Shown: positions 55,891 to 64,000 of the stretch, piece after piece
How positions within the stretch are numbered: the stretch's first letter is position 1
How the letters are laid out: the number at the start of each line of letters is the position of its first letter
DNA from: Agapanthus africanus
Lineage: Eukaryota > Streptophyta > Magnoliopsida > Asparagales > Amaryllidaceae
Assembly (NCBI GenBank): GCA_030015575.1
Contig: JASDDO010000026.1
Span: 453,817,096 to 453,881,095, forward strand
Reading direction: 5' to 3'
Length of the DNA stretch: 64,000 nucleotides
The notes under the pieces: model-generated
Database searches by the model: none
What the model saw: the letters and a program-made list of their open reading frames with translations, nothing else
What the model was told of the DNA's origin: nothing
Made by a program: the position numbers and the translations under genes

Positions 55891-55895
55891 TCTTT

Positions 55896-55980
55896 CTCAC
55901 GAGTTTGCGCCCTTTCGGGTTTTCACAAACTCGCCGGCAGTCCTGTAGTTTTTACTCACGGAGCCCTTTCGGGTTTTTAT
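55896..55980 (-). other. Pair of gccctttcgggttt repeats, first one within a hairpin
   Basis: CGAGTTTG near 55903 pairs with CAAACTCG near 55926, enclosing ccctttcgggt, which itself pairs CCC with GGG. A second gccctttcgggttttt follows near 55962 without the long outer stem. Confidence 0.65.
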
Positions 55981-56410
55981 CTTTGCCCATTTTGCTTGTG
56001 GACATACCTTTTATTATTTTTATTTTATTATTTTTGGAGAGATTGGGATTGTTTTACGCCCGTGGATTGTATACGGTTTTGCAGAATGTATGATCCAGAC
56101 CGTAGGGCCGTAAAAATTTCGGGACTTTGTTGGCGTCTGCATCGCTGCACTGGAATATGGTACCAGGAGCGACTCATCATTCGCCACTTGGGGTATGGGA
56201 TTTGGAATTTGGTTGGCGTCTGCATCGCTACACTGGAATATGGTACCAGGAGCGACTCATCATTCGCCATTGGGGTATGGGATTTGGAATTTGGTTGGCG
56301 TCTGCATCGCTACACTGGAATATGGTACCAGGAGCGACTCATCATTCGCCACTTGGGGATTGGGGAGCGATGGCTTAGGAGACAGGTTTGGATCCCTATC
56401 GCCTAAGGCT

Positions 56411-56590
56411 TTTCAATTTTGTGAGCCTTAAGGGTCTCGCAAAGAATTTTCTCCCTACGAGTCGTAAGGATCCCGCAGGTGTATTTTCTCCTTAGGAGTC
56501 GTGAGAACTCCTAAGTGTGTTTTTCCTTTGTGAGTCGTAAGGATCCCACAAAGTTTTGTTCTCCTCATGTATCGTGAGGACACATGAGTG
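56411..56590 (-). other. Hairpin array, second cluster (E11)
   Basis: TTTGTGAG 56418-56425 pairs with CTCGCAAA 56436-56443 (one G-T). CTTAGGAGT 56491-56499 pairs with ACTCCTAAG 56507-56515. CTTTGTG 56526-56532 pairs with CACAAAG 56547-56553. CTCATGT 56564-56570 pairs with ACATGAG 56582-56588. Compared with the first cluster, CTTGGGAGT with ACTCCCAAG became CTTAGGAGT with ACTCCTAAG: both sides of one base pair changed. Confidence 0.82.
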
Positions 56591-56854
56591 GGTCTTCTCA
56601 ATGGAGCATAATTCCAAAGGCGGAGACCGGCCGCGTAACTGGTGATTACGGTGGGTCATGAGGGTGATGAGAATTATTTGAGCCCATAGATTGTATGCGG
56701 TATTCAATTTGGGAACTAACCGTAGGGCCGGAAGAATTTTGGGAAACTGGATTTTGGTTGGCGTCTGCATCGCTGCACTTGAATATGGTACCAGGAGCGA
56801 TTCATCATTCGCCGTATTTTTTCGTTCTTGCATTTTTTGTTTTACCGCGATTGC

Positions 56855-57003
56855 TCCATCATTTGAGCTTTTCTTATCACGAAGGTCGCTATTACCCCAT
56901 CATTTCGGCTTTTATTCACGGTTTCCCCATCATTTCGGCTTTATTTTCATTTTTATTTTTACTCGTCGATTTTTATTGCGAGTTGCCCCATCATTTCGGC
57001 TTT
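56855..57003 (-). repeat. Four copies of catcatttcggctttt in E11
   Basis: ccccatcatttcggctttt or close variants at about 56854, 56902, 56926 and 56984, separated by T-rich sequence. Function unknown. Confidence 0.8.
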
Positions 57004-57055
57004 TCTTTATTTTTCTTTTATTTACACATTTTTTGTTTATTTACATTTTTTTTAC

Positions 57056-57145
57056 ATTCCCAGTTTAACGACTTAGAGGTTGATTATTCCCAGTTTAATG
57101 ACGTGGTGGTTGATTGTTCCCAGTTTAATGACGTGGTGGTCGATG
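57056..57145 (-). repeat. 30-bp tandem repeat next to the end of gag
   Basis: Three units beginning ttcccagtttaa, period 30 bp. The plus strand stays open through them, but the element is transcribed from the other strand, so this is not a coding repeat. Confidence 0.88.
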
Positions 57146-57181
57146 GTTTTCAGAGAGAGGCGGATATCTGAGAGAATCATT

Positions 57182-57430
57182 TTAACGAAGAACTTCAGTC
57201 TCCGTTTGTACGAAATTGGCGGTCGCAGCTGGACTGTTTGTTAACACGCCTTTAGACAGTTCTATTTCTCCTGCCTTGTATTGTTTTTCGACCCAATCTT
57301 TGAAGACGAAGCAGTCCTCAATGGCATGACCTATCACTCTGTGATAGGGGCAGTATTTGGGGTCGTCGGTCCTATTCACTTCCTGCGGTCTTTTTGACTC
57401 TGGCAGTTGTAGACCGTTCTTCAGGGCGTC
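57182..57430 (-). pseudogene. C-terminal end of gypsy Gag (E11)
   Basis: The frame upstream of the ATG at 57377-57379 is open, and the protein reads DDPKYCPYHRVIGHAIEDCF. This Cys-x2-His and His-x4-Cys arrangement followed by FKDWVEKQ is typical of plant gypsy Gag after the capsid domain. It ends with a stop at 57182-57184. It is separated by frameshifts from the upstream gag part. Nothing with protease or RT features follows. Confidence 0.82.
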
Positions 57431-57848
57431 TTTGAATATTTTACGGATTTGTCCTTTCTGAAGGAATAGACCTTATCCAGCTTCCCTTTCAGTGGAGATT
57501 CTCCTCCCTCTCCGAACAATGGCTTCCGAGGCTGGTTGGCGCTAGGCCCGCTCATCCCTTGCTTATTTCGGTTAGCCGAAGTGTTGAAAGATTCAGAATC
57601 ATCGGAGTTTCCGCCTTTGCGATTATCGTCCTTTTGGTTTCTCTAGGACATATTGTTTTTTTGGGAATCCGAGGAGGACTCCTGTTTTGAGCGCTCCAGC
57701 ATCTGAACTTTCCTGGTCAGCTCTTGGAATGTTTTGAGACCGCGGTGCATAGAAATGGGGCCATCCAATTGTTGAGATTTCCGACGAGGAGACTGACAGA
57801 TTGGTCCTGCTCTATCGGCGGTTCGCATTTGACGGAGAGATTGCGCCA
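57431..57848 (-). pseudogene. Middle part of gypsy gag after the in-frame stop (E11)
   Basis: Directly after the TGA at about 57849 the same frame continues with recognisable Gag sequence (WRNLSVKCEPPIEQDQ) for about 45 codons, so the stop is a single nonsense change. Further on, the ORF at 57643-57849 in another frame has a short coiled-coil-like end (KTFQELTRKVQMLE). Frameshifts follow near 57640 and 57450. Confidence 0.78.
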
Positions 57849-59375
57849 TCAGGTTATAAAATCCGTGCTGCTTTCGTTGTTCTTGGGCTTGGTCCTTACG
57901 AGCTTGGCAATAGTGATCTTATCGCTGATGCTCATGAACCATTGTCGAAACAAAGATTCCATTTGGACGAAAGCAGTAATGGAGCCATCCGGTATGCTCG
58001 CGTACCAGTCGAAAGAAACATCGGTCAAGCTATTAACGAACTGGCGGAGGAGAAGCGCATCGTTTCCCCAATTACCCCCGCATGAGGCTTTGAAGTGGGC
58101 GATGTGCTGATTCGTATTTCCCATTCCATCGAACCTTCCGAATTTGGGGATGACATAGCCGCTAGGAAATTCTACCAGATCATACTGAGCGGGATATGGT
58201 CTCCCACTACTGTTGATATCTTTTTGCGCTTCGGCTTCGGCCACCAATGTCTTGACTTTGCTGGCAACCAAGTCCATGATTTGATCTTGAGTTAGCGGGC
58301 TACTGTCATCAGTAGCCAAGACATTTCCCGAGATAGGATGCGACCGATTTTCATATAGTTCGCCCACTTTTGGATTTGAGGGAATAGGCGTTGGCTGCTT
58401 TGGGACACTATTTCCCGGTTCACGAGCCGAGCTCTCCGCCTGATTGGGCGGCTGAGAGGCAAGCTGGGCTGTGAGCTGCATCACGACATTTGTCAAGTCG
58501 TTGATTTTTGAGTAGAGCTTGGCCATCTCCTTGTCTTTGTTTCTGAGCTGCTTTCGGAGCTCTTGAAGCAGCTCTTGCTCTACGGTCCTGGGGCGAAAAG
58601 TCGGCTCTTCTTCGCTTTCCGAGCCCGACTCCTCATGGACCGAAGGGTCTTTCTTCCTATCATCCTCATCGAGAGGGTTTTCATCACCCAACAGAGGCGG
58701 CTTCTCTTGGGAAGCGGCCACCACATTCAAGCCAGATTGGGTTTGAGATGTGGTAGCCCCGTCCTTGCTCTTGCTGCGCGTGCCCACCGTGTAGACAGTA
58801 TGGACCACATACCCAGCCATTTCCTGATCTTCGGCGGGGTAACCCTGTTCTTCGAACCTCATGAGGTTTAGTCTGGCAGGAACCTTAGCCCTTTTGTTGG
58901 CTCTATACCTGAGCCTTTTCTGCCTTAGCTTCTCAGCTTTAAGGGCTTGGCTGGCATCCATTTCCTGGGAAGCCATTGTGAGTCGATTAGCGGGGAGCTT
59001 AAAGAAGACACCCGATCGAGCAGTTGTTCGGGGCACCACCGGAGCTTGCTCAAGACGCGTTGTAGCTTTGTTGGTGTTGATGGCCTTGCCCCCAGCTGGG
59101 GCCAAGGAAAGTCGTTCAGACACCGACTTTCGTTTGGGTAGTGGTGTCCTCGAGATCACCACATTTGGTCTCCTGCCTTTCGAGACTGGTCTGTCCGTCA
59201 CCGGGGCTTGAAGAGCTGGGATGGCGCCAACTGGCATGAACATAATAGAGCTGAATGGTAGCAGCGGCTCCTCCCATTGTCGCCCGAGACTAGCCGAGAG
59301 GACCGTCCTAGAGTCTATCCTCATCGTGTAGGAGACGGGAGCCGTGCTGAGAGCTGAGTTCATCTTTGGAGACAT
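57849..59375 (-). CDS. gag: Gypsy Gag polyprotein, N-terminal 508 codons (E11)
   Basis: Starts at an ATG after caacaatgtctcc. Residues 1-140 are basic and proline-rich (two clusters: KGRRPNVV and LRQKRLRYRANKRAKV). Residues about 215-265 are acidic. About 265-315 is a predicted coiled coil (QELLQELRKQLRNKDKEMAK). From about 400 the retrotransposon Gag domain begins: YVIPKFGRFDGMGNTNQHIA, then FVNSLTDVSFDWY and FRQWFM. Such a protein would form the shell of the virus-like particle. The frame ends at a TGA after SSTDFIT inside the domain, and Gag sequence continues in the same frame beyond it. The length and order fit plant Tat-type Gag, but the product here is truncated. No pol is downstream. 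Confidence 0.9.
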   Translation of the reverse strand: MSPKMNSALSTAPVSYTMRIDSRTVLSASLGRQWEEPLLPFSSIMFMPVGAIPALQAPVTDRPVSKGRRPNVVISRTPLPKRKSVSERLSLAPAGGKAINTNKATTRLEQAPVVPRTTARSGVFFKLPANRLTMASQEMDASQALKAEKLRQKRLRYRANKRAKVPARLNLMRFEEQGYPAEDQEMAGYVVHTVYTVGTRSKSKDGATTSQTQSGLNVVAASQEKPPLLGDENPLDEDDRKKDPSVHEESGSESEEEPTFRPRTVEQELLQELRKQLRNKDKEMAKLYSKINDLTNVVMQLTAQLASQPPNQAESSAREPGNSVPKQPTPIPSNPKVGELYENRSHPISGNVLATDDSSPLTQDQIMDLVASKVKTLVAEAEAQKDINSSGRPYPAQYDLVEFPSGYVIPKFGRFDGMGNTNQHIAHFKASCGGNWGNDALLLRQFVNSLTDVSFDWYASIPDGSITAFVQMESLFRQWFMSISDKITIAKLVRTKPKNNESSTDFIT

Positions 59376-59507
59376 TGTTGAAAAGTGATTGCTTGAAGAC
59401 CTGCATGAAAGAGCATTATTTTAGTATAAATACAGATATGTACATTGATTGAGTTCGCATGAACGTTTAACCCGAAATATGGGAGGAGAGATTGGTCCCA
59501 CCGGGCG
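59376..59507 (-). other. E11 leader with complementary arm and possible splice acceptor
   Basis: GAGTTCGCATGA 59451-59462 and GTTTAACCCG 59465-59474 pair with the LTR segment at 52539-52563. In element sense a pyrimidine stretch ending in gctctttcatgcag lies about 25-45 nt before the gag ATG and looks like a 3' splice site. The bases ggtcccaccgggcgtg (59494-59509) resemble sequence next to primer-binding sites of Tat-type elements, but I cannot name the tRNA. Confidence 0.5.
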
Positions 59508-60686
59508 TGTGATTAGTCCAAAAATATTAAGTTTACCGTAATCAGAAATGGCGTCGCTTTGCAGCTAGCCGGTGAGTACGGGTCGATCCACAGAGATGGG
59601 TAGTTTTCTTAAAGTGTCTTTACGAGTTGATTCCAAATGTTGTATTGGAATGATTAAATCTAAAAAATAGATCTATCACTAAACTAAATTAATCTAAATT
59701 AAAGTCTTGTTAGGTTAGGTTTAGGGGAAGTTTGGAAATTAAAGGTTTCCTCACCGCTTTCATTGCCCTATTTTTGATCTATTAGATGTTGTGGTAATTA
59801 TCAATAAAGTGGATTAGAATCGTTTGGGAAGATGTTTCTTCCTCTAGATTCTTCTCCTTCCTTTATCGATAATTACCCTAACCCCCATGGAAAACACGCG
59901 CAACCGGGCCTTTATACTACGGTGTCGCCATTACCTCGAGGGGTAGGGTACCATAGGGAGCGGTTGTGCATGTATGCATGGAGTTCTAATTCTTGTGAAG
60001 GGGCATGAAAGGGGTGAGAGATCTCATCTCTCAAACCTTTCCCTAAGACTAACCCTAACAAGCGAGGAGATTACTCGCTCATTAGGGGATGAACAAACAT
60101 ACTAATTAAAAGAGAATTAAAAGCACAGAAATAAAATTACTTACTAGTTGATGGCTCCCTCCAAGCAATATAGAACAGATCTGAATAAACTCCCAGCAAT
60201 TCTGAATTTTATTGATTGAAAAGAGGCATAGGGTTTTACAATTTTCGATTACAATTTATAAGTAAACAGGAGAATTTAGGGTTACAGACTCTCGCAGATG
60301 TGCAATTACAGATTTGCCCTCAAAAAATCCCAACACCCGCACCGACGCACCGACACGGGCTCTAAGCGGCCGCGGAACCGCGGCAAATGTAGGCCTTGCC
60401 GCGGCCCTTTGGTGGGCTTAGCTCACCATCTTTCTGGGCTTGGTTCAGGATTTCTTGGGCTTCCTATTTTTATACTTCTTTTATCTGTTGGGCTTCTTAG
60501 TATTCTCCAGATCTTCAGTGAAAACTTGTAAGGATCTTTTGACCGTTTCAGTTTCTTCTTTTTCACTGTATTTGCTCCAAGAGCCTGTATCCTGTAACAT
60601 GCAACAAACGTGCGTCACGAGTACCTGTTTATTTATAAAACGGATAAGAATAGGGGAATGAAAAATGCAATATTATGGTCTGAACA
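59508..60686 (-). repeat. 3' LTR of E12 (about 1.2 kb, left end approximate)
   Basis: The right edge (tgaaca, element sense TGTTCA) adjoins the polypurine tract. The left edge is set at the first TG after the E11 leader match. The stretch ggtgagtacgggtcgatccac near 59570 is a recurring motif at the ends of plant gypsy LTRs. CCGCGGCAA 60378-60386 pairs with TTGCCGCGG 60396-60404, and GGCCGCGGaaCCGCGGC precedes it, like the palindromes in the copia leaders. Confidence 0.68.
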
Positions 60687-60725
60687 AATACCCCCAAACT
60701 TATCTTTTGCTCGTCCTCGAGCAAA
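60687..60725 (-). promoter_or_regulatory. Polypurine tract and clamp sequence of E12
   Basis: In element sense tgctcgaggacgagcaaaag is followed by ataagtttgggggtatt and then the LTR. This arrangement is characteristic of the end of the internal region in plant Tat/Athila elements. TTGCTCG with CGAGCAA forms a small hairpin just before the purine tract. Confidence 0.83.
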
Positions 60726-62166
60726 CTTATTATTATTTTTATTCACTAAAAAAAAATATCCTGACCGCACTTTCGCAGGGAAACGCGATTGCACTGAGCA
60801 CGTGCAACAAGCCGTTAAACCTCTAGGTGTCCCTAGCAGGAGGAGTGTTGTCTCCTGAGGGTTTTCAGCGGATTACACCCACAAAATCCTATCAACTCGG
60901 CCGATTGACTTTTGTTCTCCAATTAGGTCTTCTAACAAGGAATTCTATTATCTTTTGACTCGCGAATCATCCACCCACATTCTTCACACTTCCTAATCAT
61001 CTAACTTAAGATTATATATGTAATGTAGACCTACTTAGCTTTTGGCATCTCTTAAGTCTTTCTTCTAGAGTTCCATCTCCACTTAGGAATTTCTATCAAC
61101 TTTATTAAAGATACAAGTTCTACCCTTCATTCCTTTCTCTCATCTAAACTCTAATCACATATCCCCACGTGTGTGTAAATATCACCCCTACACTTGGAAA
61201 TTCAAATCAAGCAATCGTACTCTCGTCCATTGTCTAAAGCACTTATTAATTCGTGAATTTTTAATTTCGCTTACACATCCTTCATGCGACTGTTAATACT
61301 TCTTGAGGTACCAACAACCGATTACAAGATGTGTTAGCACTTTAAAGCGTACTTCCTAGTTTTTTGCAACACCCAAGGCTTTTAGCAGTGACTCCCAAAC
61401 CAGTTGGTCTAAGGCACTAGGTGATGAAGCACCCTCGCTAAAGATTTTTCTATTTTTACAGTCTTAAGTAATCACAAAAACCAGTGTCCATTTTTTCCTT
61501 TATTCACTTATTCACTTTTCTTTTATTTTCATTGTACTAAGGACTTTAGGCAAGAGCATTTCAAGGTCTCCTCTACTATTCCAAGTTTCAAGGTGCGTGA
61601 TTGTGCAAATTGTCGGGTATACATTTTCAGAATCTAGACTTAAGCTAGGAACTATTTTTCAAACTTATATTCTAATAAGAACGTCAATACTCTTCCCTTG
61701 TTTCGACTTAGCCTAAGAAGTAAACCCAAAATTTGCCTATTTCTAAATAAACTACAAGGCATATACTTTCTACCGTTAAACTTTAAGAAAGGTTATTTTT
61801 AGGGTTTTTACTAAGTCTAAGATCTAGTTGTTCCTAGCCAGTTAACCTATCTGTCAAACTAAAATCAAATATGGCCAAAATTGAATACAATATTTTTATA
61901 ATTTTTGAAATTTTTCAAATTTTTATGGGTTTTCAAATAAATATGCGAATGCAAAAATATATACAAATGAATGCGAAGGAAGAAGACGTACCGAGCATAC
62001 CCTCAAACTTGAACTTGACAGTGTCCTCACTGTCATGCTAAACCAAGAGGGTTAAAATACCGGCACTTTCCTGCTTATTTATTTATAATTTTTTTTATCG
62101 TTAAGAAAAACAAAAAAAATATACAAAGAGGCCCTCCCCCAAACTTCATTTAAACTGTGTTAGACA
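60726..62166 (-). other. Non-coding spacer of E12 between protease ORF and polypurine tract
   Basis: AT-rich. In element sense it begins with agtttgggggaggg just after the ORF (62130-62150), then atgacagtgaggacactgtc followed by aagttcaagtttgaggg (about 61995-62040), another known landmark of Athila/Tat 3' regions. No RT or integrase similarity and no conserved ORF are visible in the 1.4 kb. Confidence 0.7.
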
Positions 62167-63960
62167 TTACTGCCAAACTTTGCATAGACCAAAAGTCAAC
62201 ACCAACCAGTTGAAAAATTTATCAGTAAAGAGTATTGGTTGGTGGAAGAATAAGTTGTGGCGGTCCAAAAAGAATTGGGGAAGATAGAAGTGGTGGTATG
62301 GAAGGTATGGAGGTGAATAGACAGGAGGTGGTGATGAATCAAAACGAGAATGCGAATGATCAGCAATCAGTGGAATATTGGCATTCTCGTAGCTTATTAA
62401 AAGAAATGGGGGTGGTTCAACTTCTAAAAGAGGAGGTTGACTAACCACAATATCCCCAAAATGTTCCTGTGGGTCCTCTATTGATTTGGCATCATCCATC
62501 AATTTCATATGATATTCAATTATAAGGGAACTGATCTCCTCGATGTCCGCCACAGTCCAACCGGAAACTTGCCGCCTATCTTGTAAGACTTTTAAAATAG
62601 CGTTCTCTTGCTCGAAGGCTAAAGAGGCTGATATTATAATGGGAAAAGTCTCATTCTCACCTATGTAAGCATATTTAAGGTGAGGCGGTAAGGACATGAG
62701 TTCGAGTTTCGGAGATGAAAGAATCATTGCGGAATCTACCTCGAACTCAAAAGACTCCAACACAGGTTCGAAATCACTGCAAACAACCGATTCGGATGGC
62801 TTAACTAACTCATCCAAAAATTCAAAAGACTCATATTCGGGCTGTGAGTCATCATCATCCGAAAAAGTGAAACATTCATAATCCATATCGGTTGTGTCAA
62901 CTGTGGTAGGCTCAAGAAGGGACGCACTAGTGGCGTCAAAACTGTTTTCATCAAATAGAAATCTTTCAAGCTCGCAGTCCTCCTGCGTGATTTCGTGAAT
63001 AGAGCAAACTTCTCGTGTACTAGTTTTAGGCACGGCGGGCAGACTTCCCATCTTGTAAATATTGAACTCACTAGACATCTTCCCAAAGGATAGAGTCATG
63101 GAGCCATTGCGACAATTTATTACGGCATTGGAAGTGGCCAAAAATGGTCGACCGAGGATCACCGGAATTTGGTTTCTTGGGTTAGCAACAGGTTGTGTAT
63201 CCATAACAATAAAATCAACGGGGAATATGAACTCCCCAACTTTGATCAACACATCCTCTAGTTGACCCCTTGGATGGGTGATTGATCGATCAGCCATTTG
63301 GAGAGTACAACGAGTGGGTTTCAACTCTCCAACCCCTAATTGTTCGTACACGGAGTAGGGAATCAGGTTAACACTAGACCCAAGATCTAAAAGTGCTCGA
63401 TTAATTTTCTTATCCCCAATTGTGATTGAAATCGTAGGACAGCCGGGGTCCTTTCGTTTTTGGGATAAGGTTTGATGGTGGTTAATAGCATTGCTCACTG
63501 CGCTAGCCACTAGCACTTTCTTGGGTACTTGAGATGCCTTTCTCTTCGAGGTGCATAAGCCCTTTAAGATTTTCGCGTATGAAGGGACTTGTTGGATGGC
63601 ATCCAAGAGAGGTATATTTATGCTAACCTGCTTAAACATCTCCACAATCTTCTCTACTTGTGCAGTTGGTTTATTAGGACTCAACCTGTTTGGGAATGGT
63701 GCATTTTGAAAATTTGTTGAGTCAAATGCCTGTGGAGTAGAATGTGGAGTAGGAACGGATCCCAGTGAAAATGTGTTCATGTTGTGAGAAATGGGTCCGT
63801 TCGAGCTAGAAGAAGTAGAGCCGTGTGAAGGGTGGAGAATAGGCTCTAAAGAAAAAGATGAAGAAGAAAATGAAGAAAATGAAGAAGGGGAAGATGACGA
63901 TGGAGAAAAAGAAGAAGAAGAAGAAGAGCCACCGGCGGGGATGTCATCACTAGTTCCCAC
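62167..63960 (-). CDS. pol: Gypsy Gag-Pol fragment: protease and start of RT (E12)
   Basis: The 597-codon frame opens after a stop near 63967, with a GTG and no ATG at its start, so the upstream gag part is in another frame or missing. Residues 8-40 are a serine tract. At about 103-155 is the segment VSINIPLLDAIQQVPSYAKI and LCTSKRK, common before the protease of Athila/Tat elements. The aspartic protease is at about 175-310: active site LLDLGSSVNLIP (these elements usually read Asp-Leu-Gly), then QIPVILGRPFLATSNAVINC. At about 440-490 LPPHLKYAYIGENETFPII and VSGWTVADI mark the N-terminus of RT. After SIEDPQEHF the RT similarity ends, and an unrelated proline-rich tail (about residues 510-597) leads to the stop. 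It would process Gag at most. Confidence 0.88.
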   Translation of the reverse strand: MGTSDDIPAGGSSSSSSFSPSSSSPSSFSSFSSSSFSLEPILHPSHGSTSSSSNGPISHNMNTFSLGSVPTPHSTPQAFDSTNFQNAPFPNRLSPNKPTAQVEKIVEMFKQVSINIPLLDAIQQVPSYAKILKGLCTSKRKASQVPKKVLVASAVSNAINHHQTLSQKRKDPGCPTISITIGDKKINRALLDLGSSVNLIPYSVYEQLGVGELKPTRCTLQMADRSITHPRGQLEDVLIKVGEFIFPVDFIVMDTQPVANPRNQIPVILGRPFLATSNAVINCRNGSMTLSFGKMSSEFNIYKMGSLPAVPKTSTREVCSIHEITQEDCELERFLFDENSFDATSASLLEPTTVDTTDMDYECFTFSDDDDSQPEYESFEFLDELVKPSESVVCSDFEPVLESFEFEVDSAMILSSPKLELMSLPPHLKYAYIGENETFPIIISASLAFEQENAILKVLQDRRQVSGWTVADIEEISSLIIEYHMKLMDDAKSIEDPQEHFGDIVVSQPPLLEVEPPPFLLISYENANIPLIADHSHSRFDSSPPPVYSPPYLPYHHFYLPQFFLDRHNLFFHQPILFTDKFFNWLVLTFGLCKVWQ

Positions 63961-64000
63961 ATTATTTTACAACACTCTTCCGGATCTCGACGTGGTCACC
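63961..64000 (-). other. Right edge: probable out-of-frame gag end of E12
   Basis: Only 40 bases. The frame of the protease ORF has a stop here, so the preceding gag part must be in another frame. Nothing further can be said. Confidence 0.4.

Larger units (their letters stand above)
55501..56815 (-). repeat. Six dispersed copies of a 50-60 bp unit in E11
   Basis: The unit with tacactggaatatggtacca and gagcga(c/a)tcatcatt occurs at about 55501, 55586, 56129, 56214, 56297 and 56759. Three of them (56129-56352) are in tandem with a period of about 84 bp. The others flank the two hairpin clusters, so a segment of about 700 bp (55586-55890 and 56297-56600) was duplicated. Confidence 0.88.
52361..59507 (-). 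mobile_element. E11: gag-only Ty3/gypsy element
   Basis: Minus strand. The 3' LTR is 52361-53809 (plus-strand ends TGTTTTTC and CCCCAACA), followed by a polypurine tract, a long repeat-rich region and then gag (57182-59375). No protease, RT, RNase H or integrase remnant is visible between gag and 3' LTR. The element therefore fits the plant TR-GAG type, terminal-repeat elements that keep only gag. The gag sequence resembles the plant Tat group. The 5' LTR is not seen: near 59508 another gypsy LTR (E12) interrupts the leader. The right limit is approximate. Confidence 0.85.
59508..64000 (-). mobile_element. E12: Ty3/gypsy element with protease but truncated RT
   Basis: Minus strand: an ORF with gypsy protease (62167-63960), a spacer with motifs typical of Athila/Tat elements, a polypurine tract and an LTR. 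It runs off the right edge inside the gag-protease region. The left boundary, and therefore its insertion point in the E11 leader, is approximate. RT, RNase H and integrase are not found between protease and LTR, so the copy is not autonomous. Confidence 0.82.

Noticed and set aside
55875..57171. Plus-strand ORFs of 125-175 codons in the E11 3' region
   Set aside because: They run antisense to the element, cover duplicated hairpins and T-rich tracts, and have low-complexity translations.
57724..58871. Plus-strand ORFs opposite gag, up to 128 codons
   Set aside because: Antisense shadows of the 508-codon Gag frame, without their own features.

Overview
The window is a stretch of plant nuclear DNA made entirely of LTR retrotransposons. 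I recognise no host gene, no rRNA or tRNA gene and no bacterial feature. A flowering plant with a repeat-rich genome is implied by three things: Ty1/copia elements whose primer-binding site (tggtatcagagcc) matches the 3' end of plant initiator tRNA-Met; reverse transcriptase motifs that look like the Angela/Tork group of plant copia; and two Ty3/gypsy elements that look like the plant Tat/Athila group. The species cannot be named from this.

Layout (element names are mine). One related copia group is present in three LTR families, all about 2.0-2.2 kb long: A (begins TGTTAGTGTATATG), B (begins TGTTGGATATAGTG or TGTTGGAGATAGTG) and C (begins TGTTAGGAATATG, TGTTAGTTATATG or TGTTAGTCATATG). From left to right: E1 (A, +) 1-3714; E2 (B, +) 3715-10179; E3 (C, -) 10180-14099; E4 (B, -) 14100-24238, nearly complete; E5 (A, -) 24239-27367; E6 (B, -) 27368-34676; E7 (A, -) 34677-38867; E8 (C, -) 38868-43240; E9, a 134-bp copia RT scrap (-) 43241-43374; E10 (C, +) 43375-52360; E11, a gag-only gypsy element (-) 52361 to about 59507; E12, a gypsy element with protease but no complete RT (-), about 59508-64000. 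On the left, each right-hand boundary falls inside the internal or LTR sequence of the next element, so E1 lies in E2, E2 in E3, and so on through E8 in E9. We see only the right halves of a nest nine levels deep. On the right, E12 lies in E11, E11 in the 3' LTR of E10, and E10 in E9.

Coding state. Only E1 keeps an intact RT-RNase H reading frame here. The B elements (E2, E4, E6) share the same decayed pol, the same tandem duplication and no recognisable gag, so they amplified after losing coding capacity and presumably used proteins from relatives. E10 has a broken pol and almost no gag. E11 has gag (with one in-frame stop) and no pol. E12 has a protease followed by the first part of an RT and then a stop.

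The most interesting signal is not coding. The copia elements carry a long leader, about 2.3-2.8 kb between primer-binding site and pol, with structured modules shared by families A, B and C: a GC-rich palindrome about 200-270 nt after the primer-binding site, a strongly conserved block containing gttagttaagtaacctaac, and three hairpins just before the gag/pol position whose loops are conserved while their stems differ by paired changes. The LTRs hold another series of hairpins with the same pattern. The unrelated gypsy element E11 has its own array of hairpins with a constant loop and variable stems, and a long stem between its LTR and its leader that would flank the primer-binding site. All pairings were made by eye; boundaries marked approximate are estimates.
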